DNA of 64,000 nt from JAXHMM01 sp964528445 (GCA_964528445.1 CAZGSL010000005.1:1-64000), one strand, 5' to 3'; numbered from the stretch's first letter, positions 44,574 through 53,704 are shown. Numbers and translations are program-made. Notes: generated by a model from the sequence alone, not told the origin.

Positions 44574-44628
44574 CAGCAGGCTGCGCAGGTATTCCAGGGG
44601 ACGGGGGTCGGGTTGTTTCATGGCTGCT
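44574..44628. repeat. 55-base gap-flanking repeat, right copy
   Basis: Exact copy of 44419-44473. It contains a second, false start of the PlsC-like gene. Confidence 0.9.
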
Positions 44629-44778
44629 GGAATATAGAGGGCAGGGTCTGAAGTCCAAAAGCGATCCGGCGGGGCCGGCTTGGGGACCCGGGGAGAGCGG
44701 CGGGACACAGGAGCATTTGCTTGGCAGGATGGATTTCATAAGATTATGCCATCACAAATTCCATAAAATCCCGCGCCT

Positions 44779-46326
44779 ATGGATCCCGAAAGCTCAACAT
44801 GGTACGAAACATTCTCCAAGGGGCACCGCATCAACCTGGGCATCGCCTTCCTGGTTATCGTGCTGGGCGTCGTGTTCGCGGGAGAGATTCCGAGCCAGGG
44901 AGACCACTACGGGTTCTGGTCGGTGCTGCCGCCTCTGATCGCCATCGTGCTGGCCTTCTGGACCAAGGAGGTGATCAGCGCGCTCTTCGTGGGCATCGCG
45001 CTGGGCGGGGTGATCGCGGGCGATCTCAACATCGTGGATCAGTTCCTGCTGCCCTCCATCGGCACGGAGGATTTCGCCCTCATCCTGCTGGTCTACCTCT
45101 GGTCGCTCGGCGGACTGATCGGGATCTGGACCCGCACGGGGGGCGCGGAGCGTTTTGCCGTCTGGGCCAGCAACCTGATGGTCAAGGGCAAGCGGAGCGC
45201 CAAGTTCTTTACCTGGCTTATGGGACTCATTTTTCACCAGGGGGGAACCATCAGCACCGTGCTGACCGGGGCGACCGTGCGCCCGATTACCGACAAGCAC
45301 GGGGTCTCCCACGAGGAGACCTCCTACATGGTCGACTCCACCGCCTCTCCCGCCGCCACCATCATTCCGTTCAACGTCTGGCCGATCTATATCGGAGGAC
45401 TGGTGGCGGGAACCATCCCGATGTTTGAGACGGCGGAGGACGGCATCGCGTTCTTTTTCTCTTCCCTCCCCTTTAACTTCTACGGCATTTTCGCCGTGAT
45501 CATCACCCTGCTCTTCGCCCTGGAACTGCTGCCGTGGGTGCCCGGCAAGAAGATGCGGGCCGCCATCGACCGGGCCCGGACCAGCGGGGAACTGGATCGC
45601 GAGGGAGCCGAGCCGCTCTCGGCCGAAGAGCTGACCGACATGCAGATTCCGGAAGATTACAAACCGGGCCTGATCGATTTCTTCGGCCCTATCGGCACGC
45701 TGCTGGGCGTGGCGATTATTCCCTACGCCTACACCAAGTACTACCTGGGACTGAACGACCCGCTGCTGATGATCGCCGAGGCATTCGTGCTGGCGGTCCT
45801 GGTCGGCATGATGGTCGCCCTCACGAAAGGTATGGAACTCAAGGAGGTGATCGACGGGTTCGTGGACGGCTGCAAGGGCGTCACCATCGGGGCGATTATC
45901 CTGGCCCTGGCCGTCTCCCTGAAGAGCGTGGCCGACGCGGTGGGCACCGCGCCCTACGTGGTGAGCCTTACCGGGGACTTCCTGACCCCGGCCATGCTGC
46001 CCGCCATCCTGATGGTGCTCTGCATAATTATCGCTTTTTCCACGGGAACATCATGGGGCACCTACGCGGTGGTGTTTCCCGTGGCCGTGCCGCTGGCCTG
46101 GGCGGTGCTGCCCGATACCTTTTTCCTGATGATCTGCTTCGGTACGGTGGTGGGGGGAAGCGTATTCGGGGATCAGTGCTCGCCGATTTCCGATACCACG
46201 ATTCTCTCGTCGCTGGCTACAGGCTGCGACCTGATGGATCACGTCTATACGCAGATTCCGCTGGCGCTGCTGGCGGCGGGCATCGGCGCGGCGCTCTCCA
46301 CGCTGCTGGTGGTGCTGTTTGTCTAG
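44779..46326 (+). CDS. nhaC: NhaC-family Na+/H+ antiporter
   Basis: A 515-residue inner-membrane transporter with ten or more hydrophobic segments. The region FFTWLMGLIFHQGGTISTVLTGATVRPITDKHGVSHEE and the late FSTGTSWGTYAVVFPVAVPLA and SVFGDQCSPISDTTI blocks are typical of the NhaC family. The likely role is export of Na+ for protons, or exchange of an organic ion; the NhaC family also has malate/lactate exchangers. The stop codon shares CTAG with the convergent mscL stop. Confidence 0.9.
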   Translation: MDPESSTWYETFSKGHRINLGIAFLVIVLGVVFAGEIPSQGDHYGFWSVLPPLIAIVLAFWTKEVISALFVGIALGGVIAGDLNIVDQFLLPSIGTEDFALILLVYLWSLGGLIGIWTRTGGAERFAVWASNLMVKGKRSAKFFTWLMGLIFHQGGTISTVLTGATVRPITDKHGVSHEETSYMVDSTASPAATIIPFNVWPIYIGGLVAGTIPMFETAEDGIAFFFSSLPFNFYGIFAVIITLLFALELLPWVPGKKMRAAIDRARTSGELDREGAEPLSAEELTDMQIPEDYKPGLIDFFGPIGTLLGVAIIPYAYTKYYLGLNDPLLMIAEAFVLAVLVGMMVALTKGMELKEVIDGFVDGCKGVTIGAIILALAVSLKSVADAVGTAPYVVSLTGDFLTPAMLPAILMVLCIIIAFSTGTSWGTYAVVFPVAVPLAWAVLPDTFFLMICFGTVVGGSVFGDQCSPISDTTILSSLATGCDLMDHVYTQIPLALLAAGIGAALSTLLVVLFV

Positions 46327-46784
46327 GCGGACTCCTCCAGGAGGGAGGTGCAATGCGGGCAGCGCGTGGCTTCAAGCGGGATATCGGATACGCAGAAGGG
46401 ACAGCGTTTCAGCTGCGGAGCGGGCGGTTCCGGTTCCTGGCGGGGCCTGCGCAGGCGGTTTATGTAGCGGACCAGAAGGAAGACCGCGAAGCTGACCAGA
46501 AGGAAGTTCGCCAGGTTATAGAGAAAATTGCCGTAATTGAGCACGGTGGCTCCCGCCTCACGGGCCGCAGCAAGGGATGCGTACGGGCCGGCCGTCCGCC
46601 CCTGCTCGAGGACGATATAGGCATCCGAGTAGTCTGAAAATTCCGTAAGAAGGCTCAGCGGAGGCATCAGGATGTCCGCCACCATCGACTGGACAAGAAG
46701 GGTGAAGGCCGCCCCGACGATAATGCCGACGGCCATGTCGGTCACATTGCCGCGAACGGCGAATTCTCTAAACTCTTTCCACAT
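46323..46784 (-). CDS. mscL: Large-conductance mechanosensitive channel with C-terminal zinc ribbon
   Basis: A 153-residue MscL. The first membrane helix (about 15-40) follows FREFAVRGNVTDMAVGIIVGAAF, and the second lies at about 84-106. The channel opens on hypo-osmotic shock. The usual C-terminal helix is replaced by a linker and a small zinc ribbon with cysteines at 128, 131, 142 and 145 (CPFC and CPHC). Such tails occur in some MscL proteins but are not part of the well-studied form. The stop overlaps that of nhaC by four bases. Confidence 0.94.
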   Translation of the reverse strand: MWKEFREFAVRGNVTDMAVGIIVGAAFTLLVQSMVADILMPPLSLLTEFSDYSDAYIVLEQGRTAGPYASLAAAREAGATVLNYGNFLYNLANFLLVSFAVFLLVRYINRLRRPRQEPEPPAPQLKRCPFCVSDIPLEATRCPHCTSLLEESA

Positions 46785-46823
46785 GGCGTTTTATTGGGTT
46801 GAGTGTGGGGAATCCCGGACAGG

Positions 46824-48875
46824 CTATTCCTGTTCGTCGCTACGCTCTTCGCCTGCCGTCTCCTCTTCGGAGGATTGCCGGCCGTCGATTTTACCGCGGG
46901 GTGCGGACTCTTTCGCAGGTTGCTCTTCGTCTTCCTTCTCTGTTTCGGCGGCCGACTTTTTGTCCATGGGCTTGCCGTTTTCCCTGAACCATTCCATGAT
47001 GGTGTCGCCGGTGACTTCCTCTTTTTCCAGCAGCTCTTCGGCCAGTTTCTCCAGGATGTCCCGGTGCTCCTTGAGGGTCTCCACGGCCCGGTCGTAGGCC
47101 TGCTGGAGAATCTGCTTGACCTCCTGGTCGATCTCCCGGGCGGTGCTGTCGCTGTAATCCCGCTGCTGGCCGAGTTCGTCGCCCAGGAAAACCTGCTGGC
47201 GGTCGCCCCCGAAGGCCATGTTGCCGAACTTTTCGCTCATGCCCCAGTCGAGCACCATCTTGCGGGCCAGCTTGGTGATCTGCTTGAGGTCGTTTTCGGC
47301 GCCGCTCGTGGCTGAGTCGAAGATGAGATTCTCCGCGGCACGCCCTCCCATCATGACCGCCATGCGGTCGAGCATGTATTTCTTCTCGTAGAGCAGTTTC
47401 TCCCTTTCGGGCAGCTGCTGAGTAACTCCCATCGCTTTTCCGCGGGGGATGACGGTGACCTTGTGGAGAGGATCGGCGTTGGGCAGCACGGCGGCCACGA
47501 TGGCGTGGCCGGCTTCGTGGTAGGCCAGCATCTCCTTCTCATGCTTGGAGAGATTGACCCCCTCGCGCTTGAGTCCCATCATCACCTTGTCCCTTGCCTG
47601 GTCGATGTCTTCCGTGGCAATCGCCTTCCGCTTGTGACGGGCGGCGATCAGGGCGGCCTCGTTCAGCAGATTCCGCAGGTCGGCGCCGCTGAAGCCGGGA
47701 GTGGAGCGAGCGATCTCCTCAAGGTCCACCTCGTCGGAGACCTTCTTGTCCTTGGCGTGAATCTTCAGGATCTCCTCCCGATGCTGCTGGGTGGGGAGGT
47801 GCACCGTGATCTGCCGGTCGAAACGGCCCGGACGCAGAAGTGCCGGGTCCAGTATGTCCGGCCGGTTGGTGGCGGCCATCACCACCACTCCCTGGTTGGG
47901 TTCGAAACCGTCCAGTTCGGCGAGCATCTGGTTGAGCGTCTGTTCCCGCTCGTCGTGTCCCCCGCCCAGCCCGGCGCCGCGCTTGCGCCCGATGCTGTCC
48001 AGCTCGTCGATGAAAATGATACTGGGGGCCTTCTTCTTGGCCTTGTCGAACATGTCGCGCACCCGCTTGGCGCCCACCCCCACGAACATCTCCATGAAAT
48101 CGGAGCCCGTGATGGTAAAGTAGGGCACGCCTGCCTCCCCGGCCACGGCGCGTGCGAGCAGCGTCTTGCCGGTACCCGGCGGACCTACAAGGAGGACCCC
48201 GCGGGGAATCTCCCCGCCGAGCGTCTCAAACTGGTCGGGATCTTTCAGGAATCCTATGATCTCCCGGAGTTCCGTCTTGGCGCCCTCCAGTCCGGCGATG
48301 TCTTCAAAGTCGGTATCCACCAGTTCGGCGTCCTGGAGCTTCGCCTTGCTCTGGCCGATCTTGAACATGTTCTGCCCCTGCATGCGCATCTGGCGAAAAA
48401 ACTGGAAGCCGATCAGCAGCAGGAAGAAGAGGGGAATGCCCCAGAGAAGGACCGTCCACCAATTGAAATTGCTCTCCGGCAGGGTGGTGACCTGGACCTC
48501 GGACTCCTCCAGCATGGTCATCAGCTCCTCGTCGCCGAAGGAGGGAAGGTAGGTGGTGAAAGTGGAGTAGGAGGTGGTGTCGCCCTCCTCGGTGTTCAGG
48601 GTCGCCGACTGCTTCAGCTCCCCTTCCACCGTGCTTCCCTGGACGGTCACCTTGTCGATGTTGCCCTGGCGAAGCTGCTGGCGGAAGGTGCTGTAGTCGA
48701 TGGTGGGGCTGCTGTCCCAGAACTGGTCCTGCGAACCCAGCATCCAAGCGATCAGGAGTCCGGCGATCACAATCCAGATAACGTAGCGCTGGCTGCCCGG
48801 CCCCGTCGATCCGGAGGAGCCGGGAGAGTCCGGGGGACCCTTCCGATTGGAGTCTTTACGGTCGTTGGTGCTCAT
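46824..48875 (-). CDS. ftsH: ATP-dependent zinc metalloprotease FtsH
   Basis: A 683-residue membrane protease that degrades unassembled membrane proteins and regulators. Two membrane segments (about 29-45 and 139-158) flank a periplasmic domain. The AAA domain carries Walker A GPPGTGKT, Walker B IIFIDELDSIG and the second region GATNRPDILDPALLRPGRFD-like block; the protease site HEAGH follows near residue 450. The acidic, Lys- and Glu-rich C-terminal tail is low complexity. Length is normal for the FCB group. Confidence 0.98.
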   Translation of the reverse strand: MSTNDRKDSNRKGPPDSPGSSGSTGPGSQRYVIWIVIAGLLIAWMLGSQDQFWDSSPTIDYSTFRQQLRQGNIDKVTVQGSTVEGELKQSATLNTEEGDTTSYSTFTTYLPSFGDEELMTMLEESEVQVTTLPESNFNWWTVLLWGIPLFFLLLIGFQFFRQMRMQGQNMFKIGQSKAKLQDAELVDTDFEDIAGLEGAKTELREIIGFLKDPDQFETLGGEIPRGVLLVGPPGTGKTLLARAVAGEAGVPYFTITGSDFMEMFVGVGAKRVRDMFDKAKKKAPSIIFIDELDSIGRKRGAGLGGGHDEREQTLNQMLAELDGFEPNQGVVVMAATNRPDILDPALLRPGRFDRQITVHLPTQQHREEILKIHAKDKKVSDEVDLEEIARSTPGFSGADLRNLLNEAALIAARHKRKAIATEDIDQARDKVMMGLKREGVNLSKHEKEMLAYHEAGHAIVAAVLPNADPLHKVTVIPRGKAMGVTQQLPEREKLLYEKKYMLDRMAVMMGGRAAENLIFDSATSGAENDLKQITKLARKMVLDWGMSEKFGNMAFGGDRQQVFLGDELGQQRDYSDSTAREIDQEVKQILQQAYDRAVETLKEHRDILEKLAEELLEKEEVTGDTIMEWFRENGKPMDKKSAAETEKEDEEQPAKESAPRGKIDGRQSSEEETAGEERSDEQE

Positions 48876-49020
48876 AAAAAGGTTGGTGGTGCAAAACGTT
48901 GTGATGCCTTAACTTAGTAGAATAACGAAGAGGATGTAAAAGGAATTCCAAAAAATAGCCAACTCAAAACGGGATTGCCAATGGGATTTTCGGCATTCTG
49001 AGACCTGTCAGGCGGATATC

Positions 49021-49986
49021 ATGGCTGTTACAAGAAAAGTGCTCTCCATTGACGGCGGGGGAATCCGGGGAATTGTTCCCGCGATGATCCTGCGGCATCT
49101 TGAAGAGGAGGCGGGGCGGCCCGTCAGCCGGATGTTCGACCTGGTTGCGGGCACCTCCACGGGCGGCATACTGGCCCTGGGACTGGTGGCGCCCACGGGA
49201 GAGGGGACCCCGAAATACAGCGCGGACGACCTGGTCGGGCTCTACCGCGAGGAGGGGCCGAATATTTTTTCCAGGTCGTTCTGGTATTGGCTGCGCTCGC
49301 TGGGAAACCTGGTCGACGCCAAGTATCCCGCCGGGGGACTGGAGCGGGTGCTCGACCGGTATTTCGGATCCGCCATGCTGAGCGACTCCCTTGCCCCCGT
49401 CATTGTCACCAGCTACGAGATCGAGCGCCGGATTCCCTGGTTTTTCAAGAGCCGGAAGGCGCGGGATCCGGAGCTCTCCGAGGAGTACGATTTTCCGATG
49501 AAAACGGTCGCCCGGGCTACCGCGGCGGCCCCCACCTACTTTGATCCGCTTCGGGTGGATTTCAACGGCGGCGACAACTACTACGCGCTGGTGGACGGCG
49601 GCGTATACGCGAACAACCCCGCCATGTGCGCCTACACCGAAGCGAGGGTCATGTTCCCGGACGATGAGATCCTCCTGGTCTCCGTAGGCACCGGCAAGCG
49701 CACCCGGAGATACCCCGTGGAAGAGGTCAAGGACTGGGGGCTCACCGGCTGGGTGAGCCCCATTCTCGACGTGGTATTCGACGGGGTGGCGGATACCATC
49801 GACTTCCAGCTCAGGCAGCTCCTTTCGGCCGACCGCTACCACCGTTTCCAGGTCGGCCTGCAGAATGCGAGCGATGCGATGGACGATACCAGTCCTAGAA
49901 ACCTGCGCAACCTGCAGCTGCGGACGGAGGAGCTGATTGACGGGGAGAGAGACCGCCTGGAGCGGCTGGCCGGGATCCTGGGATGA
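49021..49986 (+). CDS. Patatin-like phospholipase
   Basis: A 321-residue serine acylhydrolase. The oxyanion motif GGGIRG is at 12-17, the nucleophile GTSTG at 44-48 (Ser 46), and the catalytic Asp in VDGGVYANNP at 192, so the Ser-Asp dyad is complete. It resembles plant-type patatins that hydrolyse phospholipids or galactolipids. No signal peptide or membrane segment is seen. It stands alone: no cyclic-nucleotide synthase or other CBASS gene is near, so a defence role has no support here. Confidence 0.92.
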   Translation: MAVTRKVLSIDGGGIRGIVPAMILRHLEEEAGRPVSRMFDLVAGTSTGGILALGLVAPTGEGTPKYSADDLVGLYREEGPNIFSRSFWYWLRSLGNLVDAKYPAGGLERVLDRYFGSAMLSDSLAPVIVTSYEIERRIPWFFKSRKARDPELSEEYDFPMKTVARATAAAPTYFDPLRVDFNGGDNYYALVDGGVYANNPAMCAYTEARVMFPDDEILLVSVGTGKRTRRYPVEEVKDWGLTGWVSPILDVVFDGVADTIDFQLRQLLSADRYHRFQVGLQNASDAMDDTSPRNLRNLQLRTEELIDGERDRLERLAGILG

Positions 49987-50007
49987 GTCCCGGTCTGCCC
50001 GCCAAAA

Positions 50008-50046
50008 TAAAAAGCCCCCGAGGCTGTCCGCCGTCAAGGGCTTAAG
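50008..50046 (-). terminator. Possible terminator after tRNA-Lys
   Basis: AAGCCC and GGGCTT could pair around a 20-base loop, with a U-rich run following on the minus strand. The stem is short, so support is weak. Confidence 0.35.
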
Positions 50047-50062
50047 AGAGAATGACTTGGTG

Positions 50063-50135
50063 TGAGTCGGGAGGGGATCGAACCCTCGACCCACGGCTTA
50101 AAAGGCCGTTGCTCTACCATCTGAGCTACCGACTC
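50063..50135 (-). tRNA. tRNA-Lys (TTT anticodon)
   Basis: A 73-nt cloverleaf on the minus strand. GAGTCGG pairs with CCGACTC, the anticodon stem ACGGC/GCCGT encloses CTTTTAA with anticodon TTT, and the T arm carries GGTTCGATCCC. CCA is not encoded. Confidence 0.97.
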
Positions 50136-50154
50136 TCATTATGTAAACAGATCG

Positions 50155-50187
50155 GAAATATACGGCTTTCGCTGATTTAATTTCAAA
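50155..50187 (-). promoter_or_regulatory. FCB-type promoter of tRNA-Lys
   Basis: On the minus strand TTTG, 21 bases, TATATTTC, close to TTTG-N19-TAnnTTTG. The -7 element is 19 bases before the tRNA 5' end. Confidence 0.55.
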
Positions 50188-50213
50188 CCCAATTTGGGTA
50201 ATTTAGGCGTTTC

Positions 50214-51200
50214 ATGGACCATTCGATGCCTTTTCCGGACGCCGTCCATCCCGTACGCATTCCCACCCCGTTTGCGGTCGGAGAGGTTTGGTGTTACATC
50301 ATCAAGGACGAAAAGGTGGTGCTGGTCGACTGCGGCCACAAGCACGAGGAGTCCATGCAGCAGCTCTCCGGCGCCCTCCGGTCGGCGGACCTGGAGGTGG
50401 CCGACATCGATGAAATCTGGTTGACGCACGGCCATCCGGACCACTACGGCCAGGCGGGCGTGCTGGCCGGCATATCGGGCGCGGAGGTGTACGGCCACCG
50501 GAAAGAGCGCACCAACTTCGCCGGCAACGACGACCGGGAGCTGTTCGGGGCATTTTTCCGCCGGGAGGGCATACCGCGCGAACAGGTCAAATTGATGGTA
50601 AGCCAGCTCGACTGGCTGCAGCAGTACCAGGAGCCGATCCGACCCAAGTGGGTGGAGGACGGAGAGATTATGCGTTCGGGCGAACTCGCGTTCCGCGCGC
50701 GGCACCTGCCCGGCCATGCCCCGGGGCACCTGGTATTCTGGCGGGAGGAGAAAGAGGGCGGGGGACTCCTGTTCGGGGGCGACCTGCTGCTGGAGCATAT
50801 CAGCACCAACGCGCTGATCAACTTCGACCCCGACAGCGGGCGGCGCAACCGGAGCCTGCTGCAGTACCGGGACTCCCTGGCGTGGATCAAAGAGCGGAAA
50901 ACCAGGGTGCTGCCGGGCCACGGGGAGTTTATCCCGGAGGCGGGGAGCGTGGCTTCGAGGCACCTGGGGGAGCATCGCAAACGGTACGAGAAGATCCTCT
51001 CGAAACTGGAAGAAGAGCCGCTCGGACTGTACGAGCTGGCGGGACGCGTATTCCCGGATGCCGTCAAAAAAGGGAACGTCTTCCTGGCGCTCTCCGAGGT
51101 GCTGGGATACCTGGACTGGGGCAGGGAGGAGGGACGCATCGAGCGGAAACCGGGAGCACCGCCCCGCTACCGGATCCTCCCGGAGCGGTCCGGAGGCTAA
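50214..51200 (+). CDS. Metallo-beta-lactamase fold hydrolase
   Basis: A 328-residue MBL-fold protein. The metal site THGHPDH is at 71-77 (H72, H74, D76, H77), with further His ligands at GHAPGHLVFW and LPGHGEF. The domain covers about 1-240; the remaining 85 residues form a winged-helix-like tail (LYELAGRVFPDAVKKGNVFLALSEV), the LACTB2-type layout of some MBL hydrolases. The substrate cannot be read from sequence. It is the first gene of a plus-strand run with the HIT protein and aroQ. Confidence 0.9.
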   Translation: MDHSMPFPDAVHPVRIPTPFAVGEVWCYIIKDEKVVLVDCGHKHEESMQQLSGALRSADLEVADIDEIWLTHGHPDHYGQAGVLAGISGAEVYGHRKERTNFAGNDDRELFGAFFRREGIPREQVKLMVSQLDWLQQYQEPIRPKWVEDGEIMRSGELAFRARHLPGHAPGHLVFWREEKEGGGLLFGGDLLLEHISTNALINFDPDSGRRNRSLLQYRDSLAWIKERKTRVLPGHGEFIPEAGSVASRHLGEHRKRYEKILSKLEEEPLGLYELAGRVFPDAVKKGNVFLALSEVLGYLDWGREEGRIERKPGAPPRYRILPERSGG

Positions 51201-51266
51201 AAAAGATGTATTTCTGAGCTCAAACCTCTATCATACAGGAGAATCAAACCGTTTTTCGATACGCTT

Positions 51267-51665
51267 ATGGCTACAATATTTACGCGCATAATCAACGGAG
51301 AAATTCCCTGCCACAAGGTGGCGGAAGACGAAGAACACATCGCGTTCCTGGATATCAACCCGATCGCGGAGGGCCATACGCTGGTGGTGCCGAAGGAGGA
51401 GGTTGACTACTTTTTTGCCCTGCCCGAGCACCGCATGCTGGATACAATGGATTTCGCCCGGAAAATCACTTCCGCCATCGACCGCTCCCTGGATCCGCTC
51501 CGGACCGGGGTGATTATCCAGGGACTGGAGGTTCCACACGCCCACGTGCACCTGGTCCCCCTCTACCGGGTCGACCAGGTCATGGCACTGGGACACAACG
51601 TGGAGGTCCCGGAGGAGCGGATGGAGAAGCTGGCGAAGAAGATCGGGGAGGCGGTGCACTTATGA
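51267..51665 (+). CDS. HIT-family nucleotide hydrolase
   Basis: A 132-residue HIT protein with the histidine triad HAHVH at 91-95 and the typical start TIFTRIINGEIPCHKV. Members of this branch hydrolyse nucleoside phosphoramidates or dinucleotides. Its stop overlaps the aroQ ATG in ATGA, so the two are coupled. Confidence 0.95.
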   Translation: MATIFTRIINGEIPCHKVAEDEEHIAFLDINPIAEGHTLVVPKEEVDYFFALPEHRMLDTMDFARKITSAIDRSLDPLRTGVIIQGLEVPHAHVHLVPLYRVDQVMALGHNVEVPEERMEKLAKKIGEAVHL

Positions 51666-52102
51666 AAATCCGCGTGCTTAACGGACCCAATCTGAACATG
51701 CTGGGACGGCGCGACGCCGCCCGGTACGGCAGCGATACCCTCGAGCGGATCGAGGAGCTGCTGCGGGAGCGTTTCCCGGGGCACGAACTGACGTTCTTCC
51801 AGAGCAATGTCGAGGGAGAGCTGGTGGAGGCCATCCAGGATTTGACGGAAGGGGACTGCGACGGCCTGCTGGCCAATTTCGGGGGGTATACCCACACCTC
51901 CGTGGCCATACGCGACGCCCTGGAGCTGCTGGAGATCCCGGTGGTGGAGGTACACCTCTCCAACATTCACGCCCGTGAAAAGTTTCGCGAGCATTCCCTT
52001 ACCGGCGAGCTGGCCGCGGGCGTGATTACCGGGTTCGGGAGCCGCAGTTACGTGCTGGGCGTGCAGGCCCTGCAGGAGCTGGCGGACGCCAACCAAGGCT
52101 GA
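51662..52102 (+). CDS. aroQ: Type II 3-dehydroquinate dehydratase
   Basis: A 146-residue AroQ that turns 3-dehydroquinate into 3-dehydroshikimate in the shikimate pathway. The NGPNLNMLGRRD motif is at 5-16, with the catalytic Tyr near 22, followed by FFQSNVEGELVEAIQ, NFGGYTHTSVAIRDAL and EVHLSNIHAREKFREHS with the catalytic His. Length is normal. It overlaps the HIT gene by four bases; no other aro gene is near. Confidence 0.96.
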   Translation: MKIRVLNGPNLNMLGRRDAARYGSDTLERIEELLRERFPGHELTFFQSNVEGELVEAIQDLTEGDCDGLLANFGGYTHTSVAIRDALELLEIPVVEVHLSNIHAREKFREHSLTGELAAGVITGFGSRSYVLGVQALQELADANQG

Positions 52103-52107
52103 TACCG

Positions 52108-53589
52108 TTGAAGAAACTAAAAGAGCTCTTTTCCGACACCCTCGTTTACGGTATCAGCAGCGTGCTGGCCCGCTTCATCAACTACCTGCTGGTTCCGCTG
52201 CACACCAACGTGTTCCGGCAGGCGGAGTACGGCGTGGTCAGCCTCATCTACGTCACCATCGCCTTTCTCAACGTGGTGTTCACCTTCGGCATGGAGTCGG
52301 CCTACCTGCGCTACGCCAAGGAGCGGGAGCGGGCCAGGGACGTCTTCAAGACCCTCCAGCTCAGCCTGCTGGGTTTCGCCTCCCTGCTGGCGCTTCTGCT
52401 CTGGCTGCTTGGGCCGGTCGTCAAGCCGCTGATGGGCCTGGAGCCGGGATCGCAGGACGTCTACCTGTTCATGATCGGGATCCTCTGGTTCGACGCCCTC
52501 TCCATCGTACCCTTCGCCGAGCTGCGCCTGGTGCGGCGGACCTACCTCTATGTGGTGATGCGAACCCTGAACGTGCTGATCAATCTCGCCCTTAACTTCT
52601 ACCTTATTCTCTCCCTGCGATGGGGCATCGAGGCGGTTTTCGTGGCCAACCTGGCGGCCGCGGCGGTTACTACGATCGTGCTCTGGATTCTGACGGCCGA
52701 TCTTCTGGGGGGGAACTGGAAAAGAGGCGTGCTCCGGAAGGCGGTCGTGTTCGGGATCCCCTTCGTGCCCGCCGGACTCGCCTATACCGTCAACGAGATG
52801 CTCGACCGCTACCTGCTGGAACTCTATATGTCGCCCGAAACCGTGGAGACGCTCTACGGGCCGGAACTGGACAACACCGACATCGTCGGCATCTACAGCG
52901 CGTGCTACAAGCTGGCGGTGTTTATGCTTCTGCTGATCCAGATGTTCCGGATGGCCTGGCAGCCGTTCTTCCTGCGGCACGCCGACGATCCCGAGGCGCC
53001 CGCCCTGTACGGAGACGTGTTCCGGTATTTCAACATAGCGGCCGGGGTGGTCTTCCTGGGAGTGGGGCTCTTCGTGGAGCAGATCGTGCAGATCCGGATA
53101 CCGGTGGCGGACGCCTATATCGTCGGACCGGATTACTGGTCGGGTCTGCACGTGGTCCCCATCCTGCTGGGCGCCTACTGGTTTCACGGGTGGTACATGA
53201 ACTTTTCGGCCGGGATTTTTATTCGGGAAACGACCAAGAACCTGGCCTACATCACGGTCGCGGGAGCCGTCATTACCATTGCCTTCAACCTGATCCTGAT
53301 TCCCCACCTGGGCATGACCGGCTCCGCTGTGGCCACCCTCCTCAGCTACGGGGCCATGGCCCTGATGCTCTACCGGAAAAGCCGGCAGGTCTACCGGGTG
53401 CCCTACTCCCTGCGGCGCGGGTTCCTGACCATGGCCGTCGCCGCCGTCTGCGTACTCTACGCCCCTCATCTGGCGGATCTTCTGGAATCGGAATGGACGG
53501 CGCGCATAATTCTGTTGATAACAGGTAGCGCGGCCATGGCGGTCGCCGGGTTGTACGGACGCATGTCCGATTTCCGGGAACGGAAATAG
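52108..53589 (+). CDS. Polysaccharide flippase (Wzx / MOP family)
   Basis: A 493-residue membrane protein with about 12-14 hydrophobic segments, beginning LFSDTLVYGISSVLARFINYLLVPLHTNVF, the usual N-terminus of Wzx-type exporters of lipid-linked saccharides. It would flip an undecaprenyl-linked glycan across the inner membrane. The start is TTG, five bases after the aroQ stop. No glycosyltransferase gene is adjacent, so the substrate is unknown. Confidence 0.9.
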   Translation: MKKLKELFSDTLVYGISSVLARFINYLLVPLHTNVFRQAEYGVVSLIYVTIAFLNVVFTFGMESAYLRYAKERERARDVFKTLQLSLLGFASLLALLLWLLGPVVKPLMGLEPGSQDVYLFMIGILWFDALSIVPFAELRLVRRTYLYVVMRTLNVLINLALNFYLILSLRWGIEAVFVANLAAAAVTTIVLWILTADLLGGNWKRGVLRKAVVFGIPFVPAGLAYTVNEMLDRYLLELYMSPETVETLYGPELDNTDIVGIYSACYKLAVFMLLLIQMFRMAWQPFFLRHADDPEAPALYGDVFRYFNIAAGVVFLGVGLFVEQIVQIRIPVADAYIVGPDYWSGLHVVPILLGAYWFHGWYMNFSAGIFIRETTKNLAYITVAGAVITIAFNLILIPHLGMTGSAVATLLSYGAMALMLYRKSRQVYRVPYSLRRGFLTMAVAAVCVLYAPHLADLLESEWTARIILLITGSAAMAVAGLYGRMSDFRERK

Positions 53590-53704
53590 GGAACGATCCA
53601 GGGCCGCGTGCCGGATTCCTCTCCTCGTGTGAAGATTCGGTTCCGCCGCCACTCTTTATTATTCGCGTTGAAACACTATTTAAATACTATTAAACCGGGT
53701 TATT

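Noticed and set aside
44463..44739. Extended N-terminus of the PlsC-like gene through the N run
   Set aside because: It depends on the unknown bases and on the duplicated flank; the ATG at 44466 gives the normal protein.
49021..49986. Patatin as the effector of a CBASS anti-phage system
   Set aside because: No CD-NTase, Cap2/Cap3 or other defence gene is adjacent; neighbours are ftsH and a tRNA.
49008..50094. Long minus-strand open frame across the patatin gene
   Set aside because: Shadow of a GC-rich gene; it crosses the tRNA-Lys gene and has no domain features.
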